The translations under genes and the position numbers were made by a program. A DNA stretch of 64,000 nt from Haloactinospora alba (GTDB lineage: Bacteria > Actinomycetota > Actinomycetes > Streptosporangiales > Streptosporangiaceae). The DNA is taken from NCBI RefSeq assembly GCF_006717075.1, contig NZ_VFQC01000003.1, positions 310,001 through 374,000 of the forward strand, given 5' to 3'. Shown here in pieces: positions 26,301 through 40,400 of the stretch. Position 1 is the first letter of the stretch, and every line of letters starts with the position of its first letter. Under the pieces are notes generated by a model. It was given only the letters and a program-made list of their open reading frames with translations. It was not told the origin of the DNA and searched no databases.

Positions 26301-29300
26301 TGCCCCGCACCTCCTCCCTGTTCGACCTCGTGTTCGAGTTCGAGGAGCGCGGCGGCGGCCTCCGCGGCACGGTCGAGTTCAACACCGACCTCTTCCGCCG
26401 CGACACCGTCGCCCGGCTCGCCGAACGGTTCCGCCGCCTCGTCACCACCATCACCGACCGCCCCCACCAGCGGCTGGCCGCGCTGGAACCGCTGGCCGGC
26501 GCGGAACGCGAGGCGGTGCTCGAACGCTGCGGGTCCGGACCCGCCGGCCCGGCCGAGACGGTCGTGGCGCGCTTCGCGCGCCGCGCGGAGCACACCCCCC
26601 ACGCGGTCGCGGTCACCGGCACCGGCGGTGACCTCACCTACGCCGAGCTGGCACAGCGCTCCCACCTGCTCGCCGGGGAACTCGCCGCCCGCGGCGTCAC
26701 CAGCGCGAGCCCCGTCATGCTGGTGACCGAACGCGGCGCGCACACCGTCGTGGCGATGCTGGCGGTGCTGCGCGCCGGCGGCGCCTACGTCCCCGTGCAC
26801 CCGGGCGACCCCGCCGAGCGGGTGCGGCTGCTGGCCGGAGAGACCGGCGCCGCCGCGGTCGTCACCGACCGGGACCGCGTCGAGCACGCCGCGGGGGCCG
26901 GTGGCCTGCCCACCGTCATCCTGGAACCCGGCGGAACCGTGGCCGGGACCACCGGCGCGGCCCCCACCACCGGCGCCGGGCACCACCACGGCGCCGTCGC
27001 GCCCGGCAGCGCCGCCTACACCATGTTCACCTCCGGATCCACCGGTGTGCCCAAGGGCGTCGTGGTCTCCCACGAGAGCATCGTCCGCCTGGCCGCCGAC
27101 CACCGGTGGTCGGCCCACGAGCGGGTGCTGTTCCACTCCTCGCACGCGTTCGACGCCGCCACCTACGAGGTGTGGGTGCCGCTGCTGACCGGCGGCACCG
27201 TCGTCGTCGCCCCGCCCGGGCAGCTCGACGCCGACACGTTCGCCGAGGTGACCACCGCCTCCGGCGTGACGGCCGCGTTCCTCACCTCGGCACTGTTCAA
27301 CCTGCTCGCGACCCAGGACCCGTCCTGCTTCGCCGGACTGCGCGAGGTGCTGACCGGCGGGGAGGCCGCCAACCCGCACGCCCTTCGCCGGGTCGCCGAG
27401 GCCGCGCCGCGCACCCGGCTGCACAACATCTACGGCCCCACCGAGATGACGACGTTCAGCACCGTCCACCCGGTGGCGGACGCGGAGGACATCCCCGACA
27501 CCCTGCCCATCGGCGGCCCGCTGGACGGCACCCGGACCTACGTGCTGGACGCCTTCCTGCGCCCCGTACCCACCGGGGTGGTGGGTGAGCTCCACATCGG
27601 CGGCGCCGGCATGGCCCGCGGTTACCTGGGCCGTGCGCGGGTGACGGCCGAACGGTTCGTGGCCGACCCGTTCACGGTGGGGGAGCGGATGTACCGCACC
27701 GGGGACCTGGTGCGGTGGACCCCGCAGGGGGAGCTGGAGTTCGTGGGTCGGGCCGACGCCCAGGTGAAGATCCGCGGGTTCCGGATCGAACCCGGCGAGG
27801 TCGAGGCCGCGCTGCTGCGCCTGCCCGACGTCGCGGAAGCCGCCGTCACCGTGGTCACCGCCGCCAGCGGCGGGCGCCAGCTCGCCGGATACGTGGTGGA
27901 ACGCGACAACCAGCGGCCGGTCGGGGTGGAACGCGTCCGCGCCGCGCTCGCCGAGGAGCTCCCCGAGTACATGGTCCCGGCCTCGCTGACCGCGCTGGAC
28001 GCGTTGCCGTTGACGCCGAACGGGAAGACGGACTACCGGGCGTTGCCGGTTCCGGAGTGGGACGCGGTGGGTGAGGACTACCAGCCGCCGCGTTCGGAGA
28101 CCGAGCGGGTGTTGGCGGAGGTGTTCGCCTCGGTTCTGGGTGTGTCCCGGGTGGGGGTGTTCGACGGGTTCTTCGCTCTGGGTGGGGATTCGATCCTGAG
28201 TATCCAGGTGGTGGCGCGGGCGCGGCGCCAGGGTGTGGTGGTGACGTCCCGGGACGTGTTCGCGCGGCCGACAGTGGCGGGCCTGGCCGAGGCGGCCCGG
28301 TGGGAGGAGACCGAGGCGGCCGCATCGGGCCCGGTGTCGGGTCCGGTGGCGGCGACGCCGATCGTGTCGTGGTTCTTCGCCTCCCACACGGTGGCCCCGG
28401 ACCACTTCAACATGTCGGTGTCACTGGAACTGGAACCGGGCGCCGACGCGGGGACGACGGCCGAGGCGGTGGCGGCGCTGGCCGAGCACCACGACATGCT
28501 CCGCCTACGCGCCGACGACCAGCAGCAGATGCGGATCGCGGAACCCGCCCCGGACGCGGTCGCGTTCACCACCCTCGACCTGTCACAGGCCGGGGAGGCG
28601 GAACGCGCGCAGCGCACCGACGCGGAGATCCGGCGGGCCCAGGCCAGCCTCGACCTCGCGAACGGTCCGGTGCTGCGGGCGGTGTTCGTGGACGCCGGTG
28701 CGGACGCGGCGCCGCGCCTGGTGCTGGTGGCCCACCACCTGGTGGTGGACGGGGTGTCCTGGCGGATCCTGTTGGCCGACCTCACGCGCGCCTACCGCCA
28801 GCGGGAGGCGGGCCGGCCGGTGGACCTGGGGCCGCGGAGCACCCCCTTCCCGGTGTGGGCACGCGAACTGGCCCGGATGGTGGAGGCCGGGGACTTCGAC
28901 GACGAGACCGACCACTGGACCACCAGCACGGCCGGCGCCGAACCCGAGGTGCCGCGCGACCACGACACGACCGGGAACGGCCCCATGTCCAGCCAGGACA
29001 CGGTGTCGGTCACCCTCCCGTCCGGGACCGCCCGGGCGTTGCTGCGCACGGTCCCGGACGGGTTCCGGGTCCGGGTCGACGAGGCGCTGCTGGCGGCGCT
29101 GGCCCGCGTGGTGGGCGACTGGTCCGAGGCCCCACGGGTGGTGGTGGACATGGAGTCCCACGGCCGCGCCGAGGAGCTCGCGGGCGTCGACCTGTCGCGC
29201 ACCGTGGGGTGGTTCACCAGCATGTTCCCGGTGGGGCTGGGCGTCGCCCCCTCGTGGGAGGAGCAGCTCCGGACCACCAAGGAGGAGGTGCGCTCGGTCC

Positions 29301-32300
29301 CCCGCACCGGCCTCGGTTTCGGCGCGTTGCGCTACCTGGGGTCGCCGGGCCAGCGGGAGGCTCTTGCCGGGGTGCCGACGCCGGCGGTGAGCTTCAACTA
29401 CCTGGGCCGGTTCGACACCGCCAGCGACGGGGACGCCCCCTACACCTCCCTCACCCTGAACCCCGGCGGGGAGTACGCCCCCGCCGAGGAACGCCCGCAC
29501 GTGCTGGACGTCGTCGGATGGCAGGAGGGCGACGGGATCACCCTGGACTGGATGTTCTCCCGCGACATCCACGATCCGGAGACGGTGCGTCGTCTCGCTG
29601 GGGAGTTCGTGTCGGCGGTGGAGGAGTTGGTGTCGTGGTGCCTGTCGGCGGGCTCGGGTGGTGTGGTGCCCTCGGACTTTCCGTTGGCGGGGTTGGACCA
29701 AGCGGGTGTGGACCGGGTCGCGGGTTCGGGCTCCGGTGTGGCCGACGTGTATGCGTTGACGCCGATGCAGCAGGGGATGGTGTTCCATTCGCTGTTGGAG
29801 CCGGATTCGAACGCGTATGTGGAGCAGGTCGTGGTCGAGGTGGAGGGGGTGTCCGACACGGCTGCTCTGGCGCGGGCCTGGCAGCGGGTGGTGGACGCGA
29901 CGCCGGTGCTGCGCACCTCCATCGCCTGGCCCGACTCGGGCACACCGGTACAGGTGGTGCACACCGGGGCGGAACTCCCCGTCACCCGACTGGACTGGCG
30001 CTCCCGCGACACCGACGAGCGTTCCGCGGCGTTGTCGGCGTTGTTGGCTGAGGACGAGGCCGCGGGTGTGGATCTGCAGCGGGTGCCGCTGGTGCGGGTG
30101 GTGCTGGTGCGGGTGAGTGACACCCGGGTGGTGATGGTGTGGACGTTCCATCACGTGTTGGCGGACGGGTGGAGTCTTCCGCTGGTGGTGCAGGACGTGT
30201 TCGCGGCTTACCGGGGGTTGCCGGTGGGTGAGCGGATGCCGTTCCGGGAGTACGTGTCGTGGTTGTCGGGTCGGGACGCCGAGGCGGGGTTGTCCTACTG
30301 GCGCGGCGTACTCTCCGGAGTGGACGAGCCCACCCCGCTGCCCTACGACCGGACACCGGACCAGGTGCGCGCCGCCCGGTCGTCAGCGCGCGTGGAGCGT
30401 GTGGTTCCCGCGGAGGCCGCCGCCGACGTGCGGGAGTTCACCCGTTCTCAGGGTGTGACGGTGAACGCGGTGGTGCAGGGCGCCTGGGCGCTGGTGCTGT
30501 CGGCTTACTCGGGCCGTGACGATGTGGTGTTCGGTGCGACGACGTCGGGTCGTCCGGCCGAGTTGGCGGGTGTGGAGTCGGCGGTGGGGTTGTTCATCAA
30601 CACGCTGCCGGTGCGGGTGCGCGTCGATCCTTCCGCCACCGCCGCCGACTGGCTCACCCGCGTGAACACCTCCCTGGTCGAGGCCCGCCAGTACGAGTAC
30701 CTGCCGCTGTCGCGCGTCCAGGCGAGCTCCGACATGCCGGGCGAAACCCCGCTGTTCGACAGCCTGGTGGTGTTCGAGAACTACCCGGTGGACCAGGAGG
30801 CCGCGGCCGAGCACGGGCTGCGGGTGGAGAGCGTCACCGCCCACGAGGCCACCAACTACCCGCTCACCGTCGTCGCCTACGGCGGCGAGACGATCGAACT
30901 GCAGCTGAAGTACGACCCCGACCTGTTCGACACCGCCACCGCCGAGGCCGTGCTGGCCCGCCTCGCCGCCACCGTGGAACACCTCGTCAGCGACCCGCAG
31001 CGCCCCATCGTCCGGGTGCCGCTGTGCGAACCGGACGAGGAACGCCGCGCGCTCGCCCTCGGTTCCGGACAGCCGGCCGGCGACGGGCGCACCCTGCCCC
31101 AGCTGTTCGCCCACCACGCGCGGAACACCCCCCACGCGCCCGCGCTGGTGCTGGAACACGAGGAGTGGTCCTACGCCGAGCTGGACGCGCGCGCCCACGC
31201 ACTGGCCCGCTACCTGCGCGGCCAGGGGATCGGTCGCGGCCACACCGTCGGCGTCGCCCTGAAACGCGGCCTCGACCTGGTCACCGCCCTGCTCGGCACG
31301 ATGAAGGCCGGCGCCGCCTACCTGCCGATCGACCCGGACTACCCCGCCGAACGGCAACGGTTCGTCGTCACCGACGCCGCCGTGCCCGTCATCCTCACCG
31401 ACGACGGGTGGTGTGACGGTCTGCCCGAGGGGCCGCGCCTGCTCACCGTCGCCGCGGCCCTCGCCGGTGACCCCGGAGGGGAGGAACCGCCCGACGACGG
31501 CGCCGCCGGTCCGGACGACGCCGCCTACACCATCCACACCTCCGGTTCCACCGGAAAACCGAAGGGCACCGTCGTCCCCCACCGGGGCGTGTCCGAACTC
31601 GCCGCGACGATGGCGCACCGGTTCGGCACCACCCCCGACTTCCGGGTGCTGCAGCTCGCCTCGCCCAGCTTCGACGCCTCCGTGATGGAGGTGCTCATGG
31701 CCTTCGGCGCCGGAGCCGCCCTCGCCGTCCCGCCGGCCGGTCCGCTCGTGGGCGAGGACCTCGCCGACGTCCTGACGCGCTACCGCGTGTCCCTCACCAT
31801 CATCCCGCCGTCGCTGCTGGCCTCCGTGCCCGAGGGCGACTACCCCGACCTGCGCACCCTCGTCGTCGGGGCGGAGGCATGCTCGGCCGAGCTCGTGGAC
31901 CGCTGGGCCCCCGGGCGGCGGATGGTCAACGCCTACGGCCCCACCGAGGCCACCATCGCCGCCTCCCTCAGCGACCCCCTTGCCGTGGGCCGCACCCCCG
32001 GCATCGGGCGTCCCGTCCAGGGCGCGCGGACCTACGTGCTGGACGTTTTCCTGCGTCCCGTGCCCACCGGGGTGGTGGGTGAGCTCCACATCGGCGGCGC
32101 CGGGGTCGGCCGCGGTTATCTGGGTCGTGCGGGGTTGACGGCTGAGCGGTTCGTGGCTGATCCGTTCGTTTCGGGGGAGCGGATGTATCGCACCGGGGAT
32201 CTGGTGCGGTGGGGCGCGGACGGGGAGTTGGAGTTCGTGGGTCGGGCGGATTCCCAGGTGAAGATCCGGGGGTTCCGGATCGAACCCGGTGAGGTCGAGG

Positions 32301-35300
32301 CCGCGCTCGCCGCTCTGCCCGGGGTGCGCCAGGCTGCCGCCCTCGCCCGCGAGGACACCCCCGGTGTGCGCACCCTCGTCGGCTACGTCGCCGGCGAGGA
32401 CGGCACCGCGCCCGACCCCGCCGAGCTGCGGTCGCGCCTGTCCTCGAGCCTGCCGAGCCACATGGTCCCCGCCGCCGTGGTCGTGCTGGACGCGTTGCCG
32501 TTGACGCCGAACGGGAAGACGGACTACCGGGCGTTGCCGGTTCCGGAGTGGGACGCGGCGGGTGACGACTACCAGCCGCCGCGTTCGGAGGTGGAACGCG
32601 TGTTGGCGGAGGTGTTCGCCTCGGTTCTGGGTGTGTCCCGGGTGGGGGTGTTCGACGGATTCTTCGCTCTGGGCGGGGATTCGATCCTGAGTATCCAGGT
32701 GGTGGCGCGGGCGCGGCGTGCCGGCGTGGTGGTGACGTCCCGGGACGTGTTCGCGCGGCCGACAGTGGCGGAACTGGCGCGGGCGGCCCACTGGGAGGAG
32801 TCGGGCCAGACCCCGGTGACGGGCCCGGTGTCGGGTCCGGTGGCGGCGACACCGATCGTGTCGTGGTTCTTCGCCTCCCACACCGTAGACCCGGACCACT
32901 TCACCATGTCGGTGTCACTGGAACTGGAACCGGGCGCCGACGCGGGGACGACGGCCGAGGCGGTGGCGGCGCTGGCCGAGCACCACGACATGCTCCGCCT
33001 GCGGGTGACCCGCGGACACGGCGGCGCCCCCGAACTAACCATCGCCGAGACACACGACCCCGCCCGCCTCGTCGACCACGTGGACGCCACTGCCGCCCGC
33101 GAGGACACCGACACCCTCACCCGGCACCACCGCGACCGGCTGAACGGCGCTATCGACCTCGCGAACGGTCCGGTGCTGCGGGCGGTGTTCGTGGACGCCG
33201 GTGCGGACGCGGCGCCGCGCCTGGTGCTGGTTGCCCACCACCTGGTGGTGGACGGGGTGTCCTGGCGGGTGCTGCTGTCCGACCTCACGCGCGCCTACCG
33301 CCAGCGGGAGGCGGGCCGGCCGGTGGACCTGGGGGAGAAGTCGACCCCGTTCCCGGTGTGGGCGCGGGAGCTGGCGCGGCTGGTGCACGAGGGCGTTTTC
33401 GACGACGAGACCGACTACTGGAACGACACCACCGCCGGAGCCGACCCCCGAATCCCCGTGGACACCCCCGGCGGTTCCAACCTGGTCGCCACCGAGGACA
33501 CGGTCTCGGTGCGCGTACCGGCGGAGACCACCCGGGCGCTGCTGTTCGAGGTCGCCGAGTCGTTCCGGATCCGGGTGGACGAGGCGCTGCTGGCGGTGTT
33601 CGGCCGGGTGGTGTGCGGCTGGTCCGGCGCCCAGCGGACGATCGTGGACGTCGAGGGCCACGGCCGGGAGGACGTGGTCCCCGGCGTGGACGTGTCGCGC
33701 ACCGTGGGGTGGTTCACCAGCATGTTCCCGGTGGTGGTGTCCTCCGCCGGCGACTGGGACAGCCAGCTCAAACACACGAAGGAGGGGCTGCGGTCGGTGC
33801 CGCGGCGCGGCCTCGGCTTCGGCGCGTTGCGCTACCTGGGGTCGCCGGGCCAGCGGGAGGCTCTTGCCGGGGTGCCGGCGCCGGCGGTGAGCTTCAACTA
33901 CCTGGGCCGGTTCGACACCGCCAGCGACGGGGACGCCCCCTACACCTCCCTCACCCTCGACAGCTCCGAGAGCCCGGACGAGACCCGCGCCCACCTCCTC
34001 GACGTGGTCGCGCGCGTCGACGCCGACGAACAGCTCGTCCTTGACTGGGCCTTCTCCGACACCACCCACGATCCGGAGACGGTGCGTCGTCTCGCTGGGG
34101 AGTTCGTGTCGGCGGTGGAGGAGTTGGTGTCGTGGTGCCTGTCGGCGGGCTCGGGTGGTGTGGTGCCCTCGGACTTTCCGTTGGCGGGGTTGGACCAAGC
34201 GGGTGTGGACCGGGTCGCGGGTTCGGGCTCCGGTGTGGCCGACGTGTATGCGTTGACGCCGATGCAGCAGGGGATGGTGTTCCATTCGCTGTTGGAGCCG
34301 GATTCGAACGCGTATGTGGAGCAGGTCGTGGTCGAGGTGGAGGGGGTGTCCGACACGGCTGCTCTGGCGCGGGCCTGGCAGCGGGTGGTGGACGCGACGC
34401 CGGTGCTGCGCACCTCCATCGCCTGGCCGGGCTCCGGTGACCCCGTGCAGGTGGTGCACCGAGACGTGACGGTTCCGGTGGAGGAGAAGGACTGGCGGGA
34501 CCGTTCCCCCGACCAACGGGACGCGGCGTTGTCGGCGTTGTTGGCTGAGGACGAGGCCGCGGGTGTGGATCTGCAGCGGGTGCCGCTGGTGCGGGTGGTG
34601 CTGGTGCGGGTGAGTGACACCCGGGTGGTTATGGTGTGGACGTTCCACCATGTTCTGGCGGACGGGTGGAGTCTGCCGCTGGTGGTGCAGGACGTGTTCG
34701 CGGCTTACCGGGGTGCCCCGGTGGGTGAGCGGATGCCGTTCCGGGAGTACGTGTCGTGGTTGTCGGGTCGGGACGCCGAGGCGGGGTTGTCCTACTGGCG
34801 CGGCGTACTCTCCGGAGTGCAGGACCGTACGCCGCTGCCCTACGACCGCGTGCCGCGCGACGTGCGCTCGGCGTCCTCCTCGGCGCGCGTGGAGCACGCG
34901 CTGCCGGACGGCGTCGCCGCCGACGTGCGGGAGTTCACCCGTGCTCAGGGTGTGACGGTGAACGCGGTGGTGCAGGGCGCCTGGGCGCTGGTGCTGTCGG
35001 CTTACTCGGGCCGCGACGATGTGGTGTTCGGTGCGACGACGTCGGGTCGTCCGGCCGAGTTGGCGGGTGTGGAGTCGGCGGTGGGGTTGTTCATCAACAC
35101 GCTGCCGGTGCGGGTGCGCGTCGATCCTCCCGCCACCGCCGCCGACTGGCTCGGCACCATCCAGGAGGAGCAGGCGGCCGCCCGCGGCCACGACCACGTG
35201 TCCCTGGCACGCATCCAGAACGAGGCGGGCCTCTCCGGCGGTGCCCCGCTGTTCGACAGCCTGGTGGTGTTCGAGAACTACCCGGTGGACCAGGAGGCCG

Positions 35301-37360
35301 CGGCCGAGCACGGGCTGCGGGTGGAGAGCGTCACCGGAAACGACGCCACCAACTACCCCCTGACGCTCAGCGCCTACGCCGCCGACGACATCCGCTTCCT
35401 GCTGGGGCACGACCCCGAGCTGTTCGACACCGCCACGGCGCGGCGCCTGCTGGCCGACCTGGAACGGATCATCGCCTCCCTCACCGGCGACCCGGACCGG
35501 CCGCTGGGCCGCGTCGCCGGCGCCGACCCCCGGGAAGCCGCCGGGTTCGCGCACGGGCACCCGCTCGCCTCCCCCGAGGAGCCGGTCACCGAGGTGTTCG
35601 CGCGCCAGGCGCGCCGCACCCCCGACAGCACGGCCGTGGTCGGCCCGGACGGGCAGGGGTGGTCCTACGCCGAGCTGGACACCCGCTCCGAGTCCGTCGC
35701 CGAGCTGCTGCGCTCCCGCGGCGTCGGGCACGACTCCCGGGTGGTGCTGCTGATGCCGCGCTCGGCCGAACTGGTCGCGGCCATGCTCGGCGTCCTCAGG
35801 ACCGGCGCCGCCTACGTGCCGGTGCACGACTCCGCCCCCGAGGAACGCGTGGCGGAACTCGCCCGCGGCGCGGGCGCCACCGTCGCCGTCACCGACCCGG
35901 ACCGCACCGGGCGGTTCACCGAGGCACCGGAGCTGGACCTGGTCACCTACGGCCCCGGGGCGGACCCGCGTCCCGTGTCCGCAACCCCGGCGGCGCCACC
36001 GGCACCACCCCCGGGCCGGGTGCCCGCGGGCGCCGCCGCCTACACCATGTTCACCTCCGGATCCACCGGTGTGCCCAAGGGCGTCGTGGTGGAGCACCGC
36101 AACGTCACGGCGCTCGCGGCCGACCACCGGTGGTCGGCCCACGAAAGGGTGCTGTTCCACTCCCCGCACGCGTTCGACGCCGCCACCTACGAGGTGTGGG
36201 TGCCGCTGCTCAACGGCGGCACCGTCGTCGTCGCCCCCGACAGCGACCTCTCGCCGGACACCGTCCGGGCCAGTGCCGCCAAGGACGGCGTGACCGCCGC
36301 GTTCGTCACCACCTCCCTGTTCAACCTGCTGGCGCACCAGGACCCGGAGTGCTTCGCGGGCCTGCGCGAGGTGTGGAACGGCGGTGAGGCGGCAGACCCC
36401 GAGGCGTGCGCACGCGTGGCGCGCGCCTGCCCGGACACCGCGGTCGTCAACGCCTACGGCCCCACGGAGACCACGACCTTCGCCACCTGCGCGCCGATGA
36501 CCGACGAGGACACGCCAGGCGGGACGCCACCCATCGGACGGCCCCTGGACGGGACCCGCTGCTACGTCCTCGACCCCGCCCTGCGCCGGGTGCCCGCGGG
36601 AGCCACCGGAGAGCTGTACCTGGCCGGCGCCGGGAACGCCCGCGGCTACGAGGGACAACCCGGCCTGACGGCGGAACGGTTCGTCGCCGACCCGTTCACC
36701 CCCGGCGCTCGGCTGTACCGCACCGGCGACGCCGCGCGGTGGGACGCCGACGGCCAGCTCGAGTTCCGCGGCCGCCTGGACGACCAGGTCAAGATCCGCG
36801 GACACCGGATCGAACTGGGCGAGGTGGAGAACGCCCTCGCCCGCTGCGCCGGGGTGGCCCAGGCGGCCGCCGCCGTGGTGGAACGGCCCTCCGGCGGGAG
36901 GGCGCTGGCGGCCTACCTCACCCCCGCCGACGGGCACGACCCCGCACCGGAGTCCGTCACCGGGGAGCTCTCCCGAACCCTGCCCGCCTACATGGTGCCC
37001 GCCGTGGTCACCGTGCTGCCGGAGCTTCCGCTCACCCGCAACCGGAAGGTCGACCGGCGGGCCCTGCCCGAGCCCGCCTGGGCGCACGGCGGCGACGGCC
37101 CCGCCCACGAGGAGCCGGAGACGGTGACGGAGGAGGTCATCGCCGACACCTGGTGCCGGGTCCTCAACCAGGACCGGGTGGGCCGCGCCGACAACTTCTT
37201 CGACATGGGCGGCGACTCCGTCACCAACATCCGGGTGGTGGCCGAACTCGGCGACACCCTGGGCGTCACCGTGCCCACCCGGACCCTGTTCGACCACCAG
37301 ACCCTGCGGGAGTACGCGGCGGCCGTGGAGGACCTCCTCCTGGAACAGCTCGCCACCTGA
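23351..37360 (+). CDS. Four-module nonribosomal peptide synthetase (NRPS1)
   Basis: ATG at 23351 gives 4669 aa. Domain order, with approximate residue of a key motif: A1 (~168, [10 protein letters not shown]), PCP1 (~559, GGDSI); C2 (~745, HHIASDG), A2 (~1224), PCP2 (~1612), E2 (~1795, HHLVVDG); C3 (~2267, HHVLADG), A3 (~2729), PCP3 (~3114), E3 (~3297); C4 (~3767, HHVLADG), A4 (~4231), PCP4 (~4621). It starts without a C domain, so it initiates the peptide. C3 and C4 follow E domains and should be of the D-accepting (DCL) type. By-eye ten-residue A codes are DAYFTGGTFK, DAYFLGITFK, DAMIVGAIAK and DAYFWGATFK. The TF-ending codes resemble aliphatic (Val/Ile/Leu) pockets, and A3 is unassigned. 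Long near-identical tracts link modules 2 and 3. There is no thioesterase. Confidence 0.93.
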   Translation: MPSAHHQQRATAGTPRVGSDPGTVVALFLRQAEASPDTAAVTGPGGELTYAELEDRSARLAGRLRDNGVGPESQVALLLERGAHTVVAMLAVLRAGGAYVPVHDAFPPERVRALLEETGAACVLTDPASSPRLPDQCPAPVLDTGTVHQQAPAHTPRAADAALPGQLAYTMFTSGSTGRPKGVAVTHRDVVQLAADHRWSAHERVLFHSSHAFDAATYEVWVPLLNGGTVVVAPPGRLDTAGLRRLVREHHPHAAFVTASLFTLFAGEGPACFSGMREVTTGGEAANIPAVRRVRDACPGLVVANGYGPTETTTFATHHRFRADLADGDPAPIGTGLDGARLRVLDSGMRPVPSGGTGELYVGGPGVARGYLGRAGLTAERFVADPFVSGERMYRTGDLVRWGADGELEFVGRSDSQVKIRGFRIEPGEVEAALAALPGVGDAAVTVRPAPSGVRRLLGYVTADPGAPDPDPGELREALTQRLPDYMVPAAVTVLGAMPLNANGKTDHAALPDPTGPAGDTTPPRDATERVVTEVFAEVLGTDRVGVHDDFFDLGGDSIVALRALSRIAERLGAAPDQRTLFRDRTAAALAAAGMGEAGGTITPADRGGRLPLSFAQRRLWFLDRYDTASVEYYTGTAHRMRGPLDTGALARALERLALRHETLRTRFAEVDGEPEQRVVAPRDHTLALETTDLSHLPAEQRDRKLDEALLAEVETPFDLENGPVFRAGLFTLAAEDHVLVLSVHHIASDGWSLRVLARDLGELYRVEAATDGARPDLPELDIQYADFAAHEQHAWDPGAVADRVAYWRRQLHDVPPLALPTDHPRPDTRTTAGAVLTFDLPEEDTAALRELGRQRGTTLFVTLAAAVQLLLANQSGSRDVALGVATAGRSHRQVEDLIGFFVNTLVLRSRLDGGATVGSFVDDVRTTVLDAFDNELPFDRLVDALDVERDPSRTPLFQAMMVLQNASTEEVELPGLDTTEVALPRTSSLFDLVFEFEERGGGLRGTVEFNTDLFRRDTVARLAERFRRLVTTITDRPHQRLAALEPLAGAEREAVLERCGSGPAGPAETVVARFARRAEHTPHAVAVTGTGGDLTYAELAQRSHLLAGELAARGVTSASPVMLVTERGAHTVVAMLAVLRAGGAYVPVHPGDPAERVRLLAGETGAAAVVTDRDRVEHAAGAGGLPTVILEPGGTVAGTTGAAPTTGAGHHHGAVAPGSAAYTMFTSGSTGVPKGVVVSHESIVRLAADHRWSAHERVLFHSSHAFDAATYEVWVPLLTGGTVVVAPPGQLDADTFAEVTTASGVTAAFLTSALFNLLATQDPSCFAGLREVLTGGEAANPHALRRVAEAAPRTRLHNIYGPTEMTTFSTVHPVADAEDIPDTLPIGGPLDGTRTYVLDAFLRPVPTGVVGELHIGGAGMARGYLGRARVTAERFVADPFTVGERMYRTGDLVRWTPQGELEFVGRADAQVKIRGFRIEPGEVEAALLRLPDVAEAAVTVVTAASGGRQLAGYVVERDNQRPVGVERVRAALAEELPEYMVPASLTALDALPLTPNGKTDYRALPVPEWDAVGEDYQPPRSETERVLAEVFASVLGVSRVGVFDGFFALGGDSILSIQVVARARRQGVVVTSRDVFARPTVAGLAEAARWEETEAAASGPVSGPVAATPIVSWFFASHTVAPDHFNMSVSLELEPGADAGTTAEAVAALAEHHDMLRLRADDQQQMRIAEPAPDAVAFTTLDLSQAGEAERAQRTDAEIRRAQASLDLANGPVLRAVFVDAGADAAPRLVLVAHHLVVDGVSWRILLADLTRAYRQREAGRPVDLGPRSTPFPVWARELARMVEAGDFDDETDHWTTSTAGAEPEVPRDHDTTGNGPMSSQDTVSVTLPSGTARALLRTVPDGFRVRVDEALLAALARVVGDWSEAPRVVVDMESHGRAEELAGVDLSRTVGWFTSMFPVGLGVAPSWEEQLRTTKEEVRSVPRTGLGFGALRYLGSPGQREALAGVPTPAVSFNYLGRFDTASDGDAPYTSLTLNPGGEYAPAEERPHVLDVVGWQEGDGITLDWMFSRDIHDPETVRRLAGEFVSAVEELVSWCLSAGSGGVVPSDFPLAGLDQAGVDRVAGSGSGVADVYALTPMQQGMVFHSLLEPDSNAYVEQVVVEVEGVSDTAALARAWQRVVDATPVLRTSIAWPDSGTPVQVVHTGAELPVTRLDWRSRDTDERSAALSALLAEDEAAGVDLQRVPLVRVVLVRVSDTRVVMVWTFHHVLADGWSLPLVVQDVFAAYRGLPVGERMPFREYVSWLSGRDAEAGLSYWRGVLSGVDEPTPLPYDRTPDQVRAARSSARVERVVPAEAAADVREFTRSQGVTVNAVVQGAWALVLSAYSGRDDVVFGATTSGRPAELAGVESAVGLFINTLPVRVRVDPSATAADWLTRVNTSLVEARQYEYLPLSRVQASSDMPGETPLFDSLVVFENYPVDQEAAAEHGLRVESVTAHEATNYPLTVVAYGGETIELQLKYDPDLFDTATAEAVLARLAATVEHLVSDPQRPIVRVPLCEPDEERRALALGSGQPAGDGRTLPQLFAHHARNTPHAPALVLEHEEWSYAELDARAHALARYLRGQGIGRGHTVGVALKRGLDLVTALLGTMKAGAAYLPIDPDYPAERQRFVVTDAAVPVILTDDGWCDGLPEGPRLLTVAAALAGDPGGEEPPDDGAAGPDDAAYTIHTSGSTGKPKGTVVPHRGVSELAATMAHRFGTTPDFRVLQLASPSFDASVMEVLMAFGAGAALAVPPAGPLVGEDLADVLTRYRVSLTIIPPSLLASVPEGDYPDLRTLVVGAEACSAELVDRWAPGRRMVNAYGPTEATIAASLSDPLAVGRTPGIGRPVQGARTYVLDVFLRPVPTGVVGELHIGGAGVGRGYLGRAGLTAERFVADPFVSGERMYRTGDLVRWGADGELEFVGRADSQVKIRGFRIEPGEVEAALAALPGVRQAAALAREDTPGVRTLVGYVAGEDGTAPDPAELRSRLSSSLPSHMVPAAVVVLDALPLTPNGKTDYRALPVPEWDAAGDDYQPPRSEVERVLAEVFASVLGVSRVGVFDGFFALGGDSILSIQVVARARRAGVVVTSRDVFARPTVAELARAAHWEESGQTPVTGPVSGPVAATPIVSWFFASHTVDPDHFTMSVSLELEPGADAGTTAEAVAALAEHHDMLRLRVTRGHGGAPELTIAETHDPARLVDHVDATAAREDTDTLTRHHRDRLNGAIDLANGPVLRAVFVDAGADAAPRLVLVAHHLVVDGVSWRVLLSDLTRAYRQREAGRPVDLGEKSTPFPVWARELARLVHEGVFDDETDYWNDTTAGADPRIPVDTPGGSNLVATEDTVSVRVPAETTRALLFEVAESFRIRVDEALLAVFGRVVCGWSGAQRTIVDVEGHGREDVVPGVDVSRTVGWFTSMFPVVVSSAGDWDSQLKHTKEGLRSVPRRGLGFGALRYLGSPGQREALAGVPAPAVSFNYLGRFDTASDGDAPYTSLTLDSSESPDETRAHLLDVVARVDADEQLVLDWAFSDTTHDPETVRRLAGEFVSAVEELVSWCLSAGSGGVVPSDFPLAGLDQAGVDRVAGSGSGVADVYALTPMQQGMVFHSLLEPDSNAYVEQVVVEVEGVSDTAALARAWQRVVDATPVLRTSIAWPGSGDPVQVVHRDVTVPVEEKDWRDRSPDQRDAALSALLAEDEAAGVDLQRVPLVRVVLVRVSDTRVVMVWTFHHVLADGWSLPLVVQDVFAAYRGAPVGERMPFREYVSWLSGRDAEAGLSYWRGVLSGVQDRTPLPYDRVPRDVRSASSSARVEHALPDGVAADVREFTRAQGVTVNAVVQGAWALVLSAYSGRDDVVFGATTSGRPAELAGVESAVGLFINTLPVRVRVDPPATAADWLGTIQEEQAAARGHDHVSLARIQNEAGLSGGAPLFDSLVVFENYPVDQEAAAEHGLRVESVTGNDATNYPLTLSAYAADDIRFLLGHDPELFDTATARRLLADLERIIASLTGDPDRPLGRVAGADPREAAGFAHGHPLASPEEPVTEVFARQARRTPDSTAVVGPDGQGWSYAELDTRSESVAELLRSRGVGHDSRVVLLMPRSAELVAAMLGVLRTGAAYVPVHDSAPEERVAELARGAGATVAVTDPDRTGRFTEAPELDLVTYGPGADPRPVSATPAAPPAPPPGRVPAGAAAYTMFTSGSTGVPKGVVVEHRNVTALAADHRWSAHERVLFHSPHAFDAATYEVWVPLLNGGTVVVAPDSDLSPDTVRASAAKDGVTAAFVTTSLFNLLAHQDPECFAGLREVWNGGEAADPEACARVARACPDTAVVNAYGPTETTTFATCAPMTDEDTPGGTPPIGRPLDGTRCYVLDPALRRVPAGATGELYLAGAGNARGYEGQPGLTAERFVADPFTPGARLYRTGDAARWDADGQLEFRGRLDDQVKIRGHRIELGEVENALARCAGVAQAAAAVVERPSGGRALAAYLTPADGHDPAPESVTGELSRTLPAYMVPAVVTVLPELPLTRNRKVDRRALPEPAWAHGGDGPAHEEPETVTEEVIADTWCRVLNQDRVGRADNFFDMGGDSVTNIRVVAELGDTLGVTVPTRTLFDHQTLREYAAAVEDLLLEQLAT
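29571..29931 (+). repeat. 361-bp internal duplication, copy 1 (E2-C3 junction)
   Basis: The sequence appears identical by eye to 34068-34428 (offset 4497 bases, in frame). It covers the end of E2, the linker and the start of C3. It uses more T/G-ending codons than the flanking sequence. Confidence 0.85.
34068..34428 (+). repeat. 361-bp internal duplication, copy 2 (E3-C4 junction)
   Basis: This is the partner of 29571-29931. Further matching tracts extend on both sides in patches (for example 30190-30300 with 34690-34800, and 29318-29455 with 33818-33957). Confidence 0.85.
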
Positions 37361-37449
37361 CCCCGACGCGACACCGGGGCCGCGCCCACCAGCGCGTCCC
37401 CTCCTCCGCGATCCGACCACCCCCACGACAGTGCAACGAGGACCGGACC

Positions 37450-40400
37450 ATGACAGACGCGTCCGACGACGCCACCACCGCGGGCGCCCCCCGGCGCTCA
37501 GCGGCGGACCAGGAACGCGCCCGCGCCGAGCTCCGGCGCCGGCTCCAGGCCGGGAAAGGCGGCCGCGACGAGGGGATACCGACCGTGCCCCGCGACGGCG
37601 ACATCCCCCTCGCCCCGGCGCAGCAGCGCCTGTGGGTACTGGACCGGATGGACCCGGGCCGGGCCGACTACAACTCCGGGTTCGCGCTCGACCTGCGCGG
37701 CGACCTCGACCCGGACGCGCTCGCCCGCGCCCTGACCGCGCTCGTGCACCGGCACGAGGCGCTGCGCACCACCTTCCGCGACGCCGACGGTCAGGGCCGC
37801 CAGGTCGTCGGTCCCCCCTACGACGTGGCGCTGCCGACCACCGGTGAGACACCAGCTACCGAGGAGGAGCTGCACGACCTGGTGCGGCGCCACTACGCCG
37901 AACCGTTCGACCTGGAGACCGGGCCGCTGCTGCGCTGCCGCCTGTTCCCCGCCGGCGAGCGCCGCCACGTCCTGCTCGTCGTCCTGCACCACATCGTCAC
38001 CGACGGCTGGTCACTGGCCCTGTTCCGCACCGAGCTCGACCGGCTGTACTCCGCCGCCGCGGCCGCCCCGGAGCGCCAACCCGCCGAGCTGGCCGGCGAG
38101 CTGGAACCGCTTCCCGCCCAGTACGCCGACTACGCCGCCTGGAAGCGCTCCGCCGAGGCCGAGGAACGCCGCGAACGCGAACTGGCCTACTGGCGCGACC
38201 GGCTCGCCGGAGCCCCCCAACTGGAGTTCCCCACCGACCGGCCCCGACCGCCGGCGCGCAGCATGCGCGGCGCCACCCACCGGTTCCGCGTCCCCGCCGA
38301 CGTCACCACCGAGCTGGAACAGCTCGCCAAGGAGCGCGGCGCCAGCCTGTTCCTGGTGCTGCTGGCCGGCTCCCACCTCGCCATGGGGCGGTGGTGCCGC
38401 ACCGACGACGTGGTGCTGGGCACCGTCACCTCCGGGCGCGCCGACCCGCGCCTGCACCACATGATGGGCTTCTTCGTGAACACGCTGGCCCTGCGCGGCA
38501 GTGTCGACGAGACCCGCACCTTCGCCGAGCACCTGGACCGCACCCGCGAGGAGGCCCTGTCCGACCTCGACCACGCCGAGGTGCCGTTCGACACCGTCGT
38601 GGACGCGGTCCTGGCGGAGCGCGACCCGGCCGTCCCGCCGCTGGTGCAGGCCGCGGTGGTGTTCCAGGACGCCACCAGCGCCACCGGGCCCGGCCTGGGC
38701 GACCTCGACGCCGCGACGTTCCCGGTGCGGCGCGAACACGCCGTATTCGACCTCACCCTGGAGTTCCAGCGGGACGCCGAGGGGGTGGAGGCCTCCGTCG
38801 AGTTCAACACCGACATCCTCGACGCCGCCACGGTGGAGCGGTTCGCCGAGGGGCTGCGCACCCTCCTCAGCCGGGCCCGCGACCCGCGCCCGCTGCACCG
38901 GTCCGGAGGCGTCCCCGCCACCGGCGGCGCCGAGGCCGCGGTCGACACCGCCCCCGGTGTCCCGCACCGCACCCTGGGCGACCTCCTCGCTGAGCAGGCC
39001 CGCGCGCGCCCCGACGCCCCGGCCCTGGTCGGTGCGGAGGGCACCGTCACCTTCGCCGAGCTGGACGAGCGCGCCGCCCGCCTCGCCGGGTACCTGCGCG
39101 ACCAGGGGGTGCGGCGCGGCGACCGGGTCGGGGTGTGCATGGAGCGCGGCACCGACCTGGCCACCGCGCTGGCGGCCGTCACCCGCGCCGGCGCCGCCTA
39201 CCTGCCGCTGGACCCGCAGTACCCCGGCGACCGGCTGTCCCACATGGTCGCCGACGCGCGGCCGCGGCTCGTCATCACCACCGGCGACGCCGCCGACGGC
39301 CTGGCGGGTGAGGTGCCGCTGCTGCGCCTGGACCACCAGCGGGACGACACCGCCGCCGCCACACCGCTGCGGGACACTCCCACCGTGGCCGACACCGCCT
39401 ACGTCATCTACACCTCCGGCTCCACCGGGCGCCCCAAAGGGGTGCTGGTGCCGCACCGGGGGCTGACCGCCCTGGTGCACACCCAGGGGGAACGCATGGG
39501 GGTCGGCCCCGGAGCGACCCTGCTGCAGTTCGCCTCGCCCAGCTTCGACGCCTCCATCGCCGAACTCCTGGTGGCGCTGCTGAACGGCGCCACCGCCGTG
39601 CTGCTGCCGTCGGACACCCTCACCGGCCGGGGGCTGCCGGAGACCCTGCGGGAGCACGCCGTCACCCACGTCACCCTGCCTCCCGCGCTGCTGTCCGGGC
39701 TGGACTCCGACGAGCTGGGCCCCGTCACCGACCTCCTCGTCGCCGGTGAGGCCTGCTCCGGCGAGCTGGCCGGGCGGTTCACGGCCCAGCGCCGCGTGTA
39801 CAACGCCTACGGCCCCACGGAGACCACGGTGTGCGCCACCATGAGCGACCCGCTCGCCGGCGCCGCCACCCCGCCGCTCGGGGCGGCGGTCGCCGGAACC
39901 CGCCTGTACGTGCTGGACCCGTGGCTGCGGCCCGTGGACGAGGGTTCGGCGGGGGAGCTGTACATCGCCGGCGACGGCCTCGCCCACGGGTACTGGAATC
40001 GGGCCGGGCTCACCGCCGGCCGGTTCGTCGCCGACCCGTTCGGCCAGCCCGGGGCGCGCATGTACCGCTCCGGCGACGTGGTCCGCCGCGCCCCCGGCGG
40101 GCGGCTGGAGTTCCTCGGCCGCGCCGACGACCAGGTCAAGATCCGCGGCCACCGGATCGAACCGGGCGAGGTCGATGCGGTGCTGGCGGAACTGCCCGAG
40201 GTGGAGCAGGCCGCCGTCACCGTGGACGGCACCGGCCCCAACCGGCGCCTGGTGTGCCACGTCACCGCCGCCACCGACCCGCCGCCCACCCCCGACCGGC
40301 TGCGGGACCTGGCCGCCGGGGCGCTGCCCGGCTACATGCGACCCGCCGCGTTCGTCGTTCTGGACGCGATGCCGGTGACCGCCAACGGCAAGACCGACCG

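Noticed and set aside
22961-37852. Very long minus-strand ORFs opposite the NRPS genes (up to about 1800 codons)
   Set aside because: They are antisense shadows created by high GC at third positions. They contain no domain motifs, and the plus strand carries clear NRPS motifs throughout.
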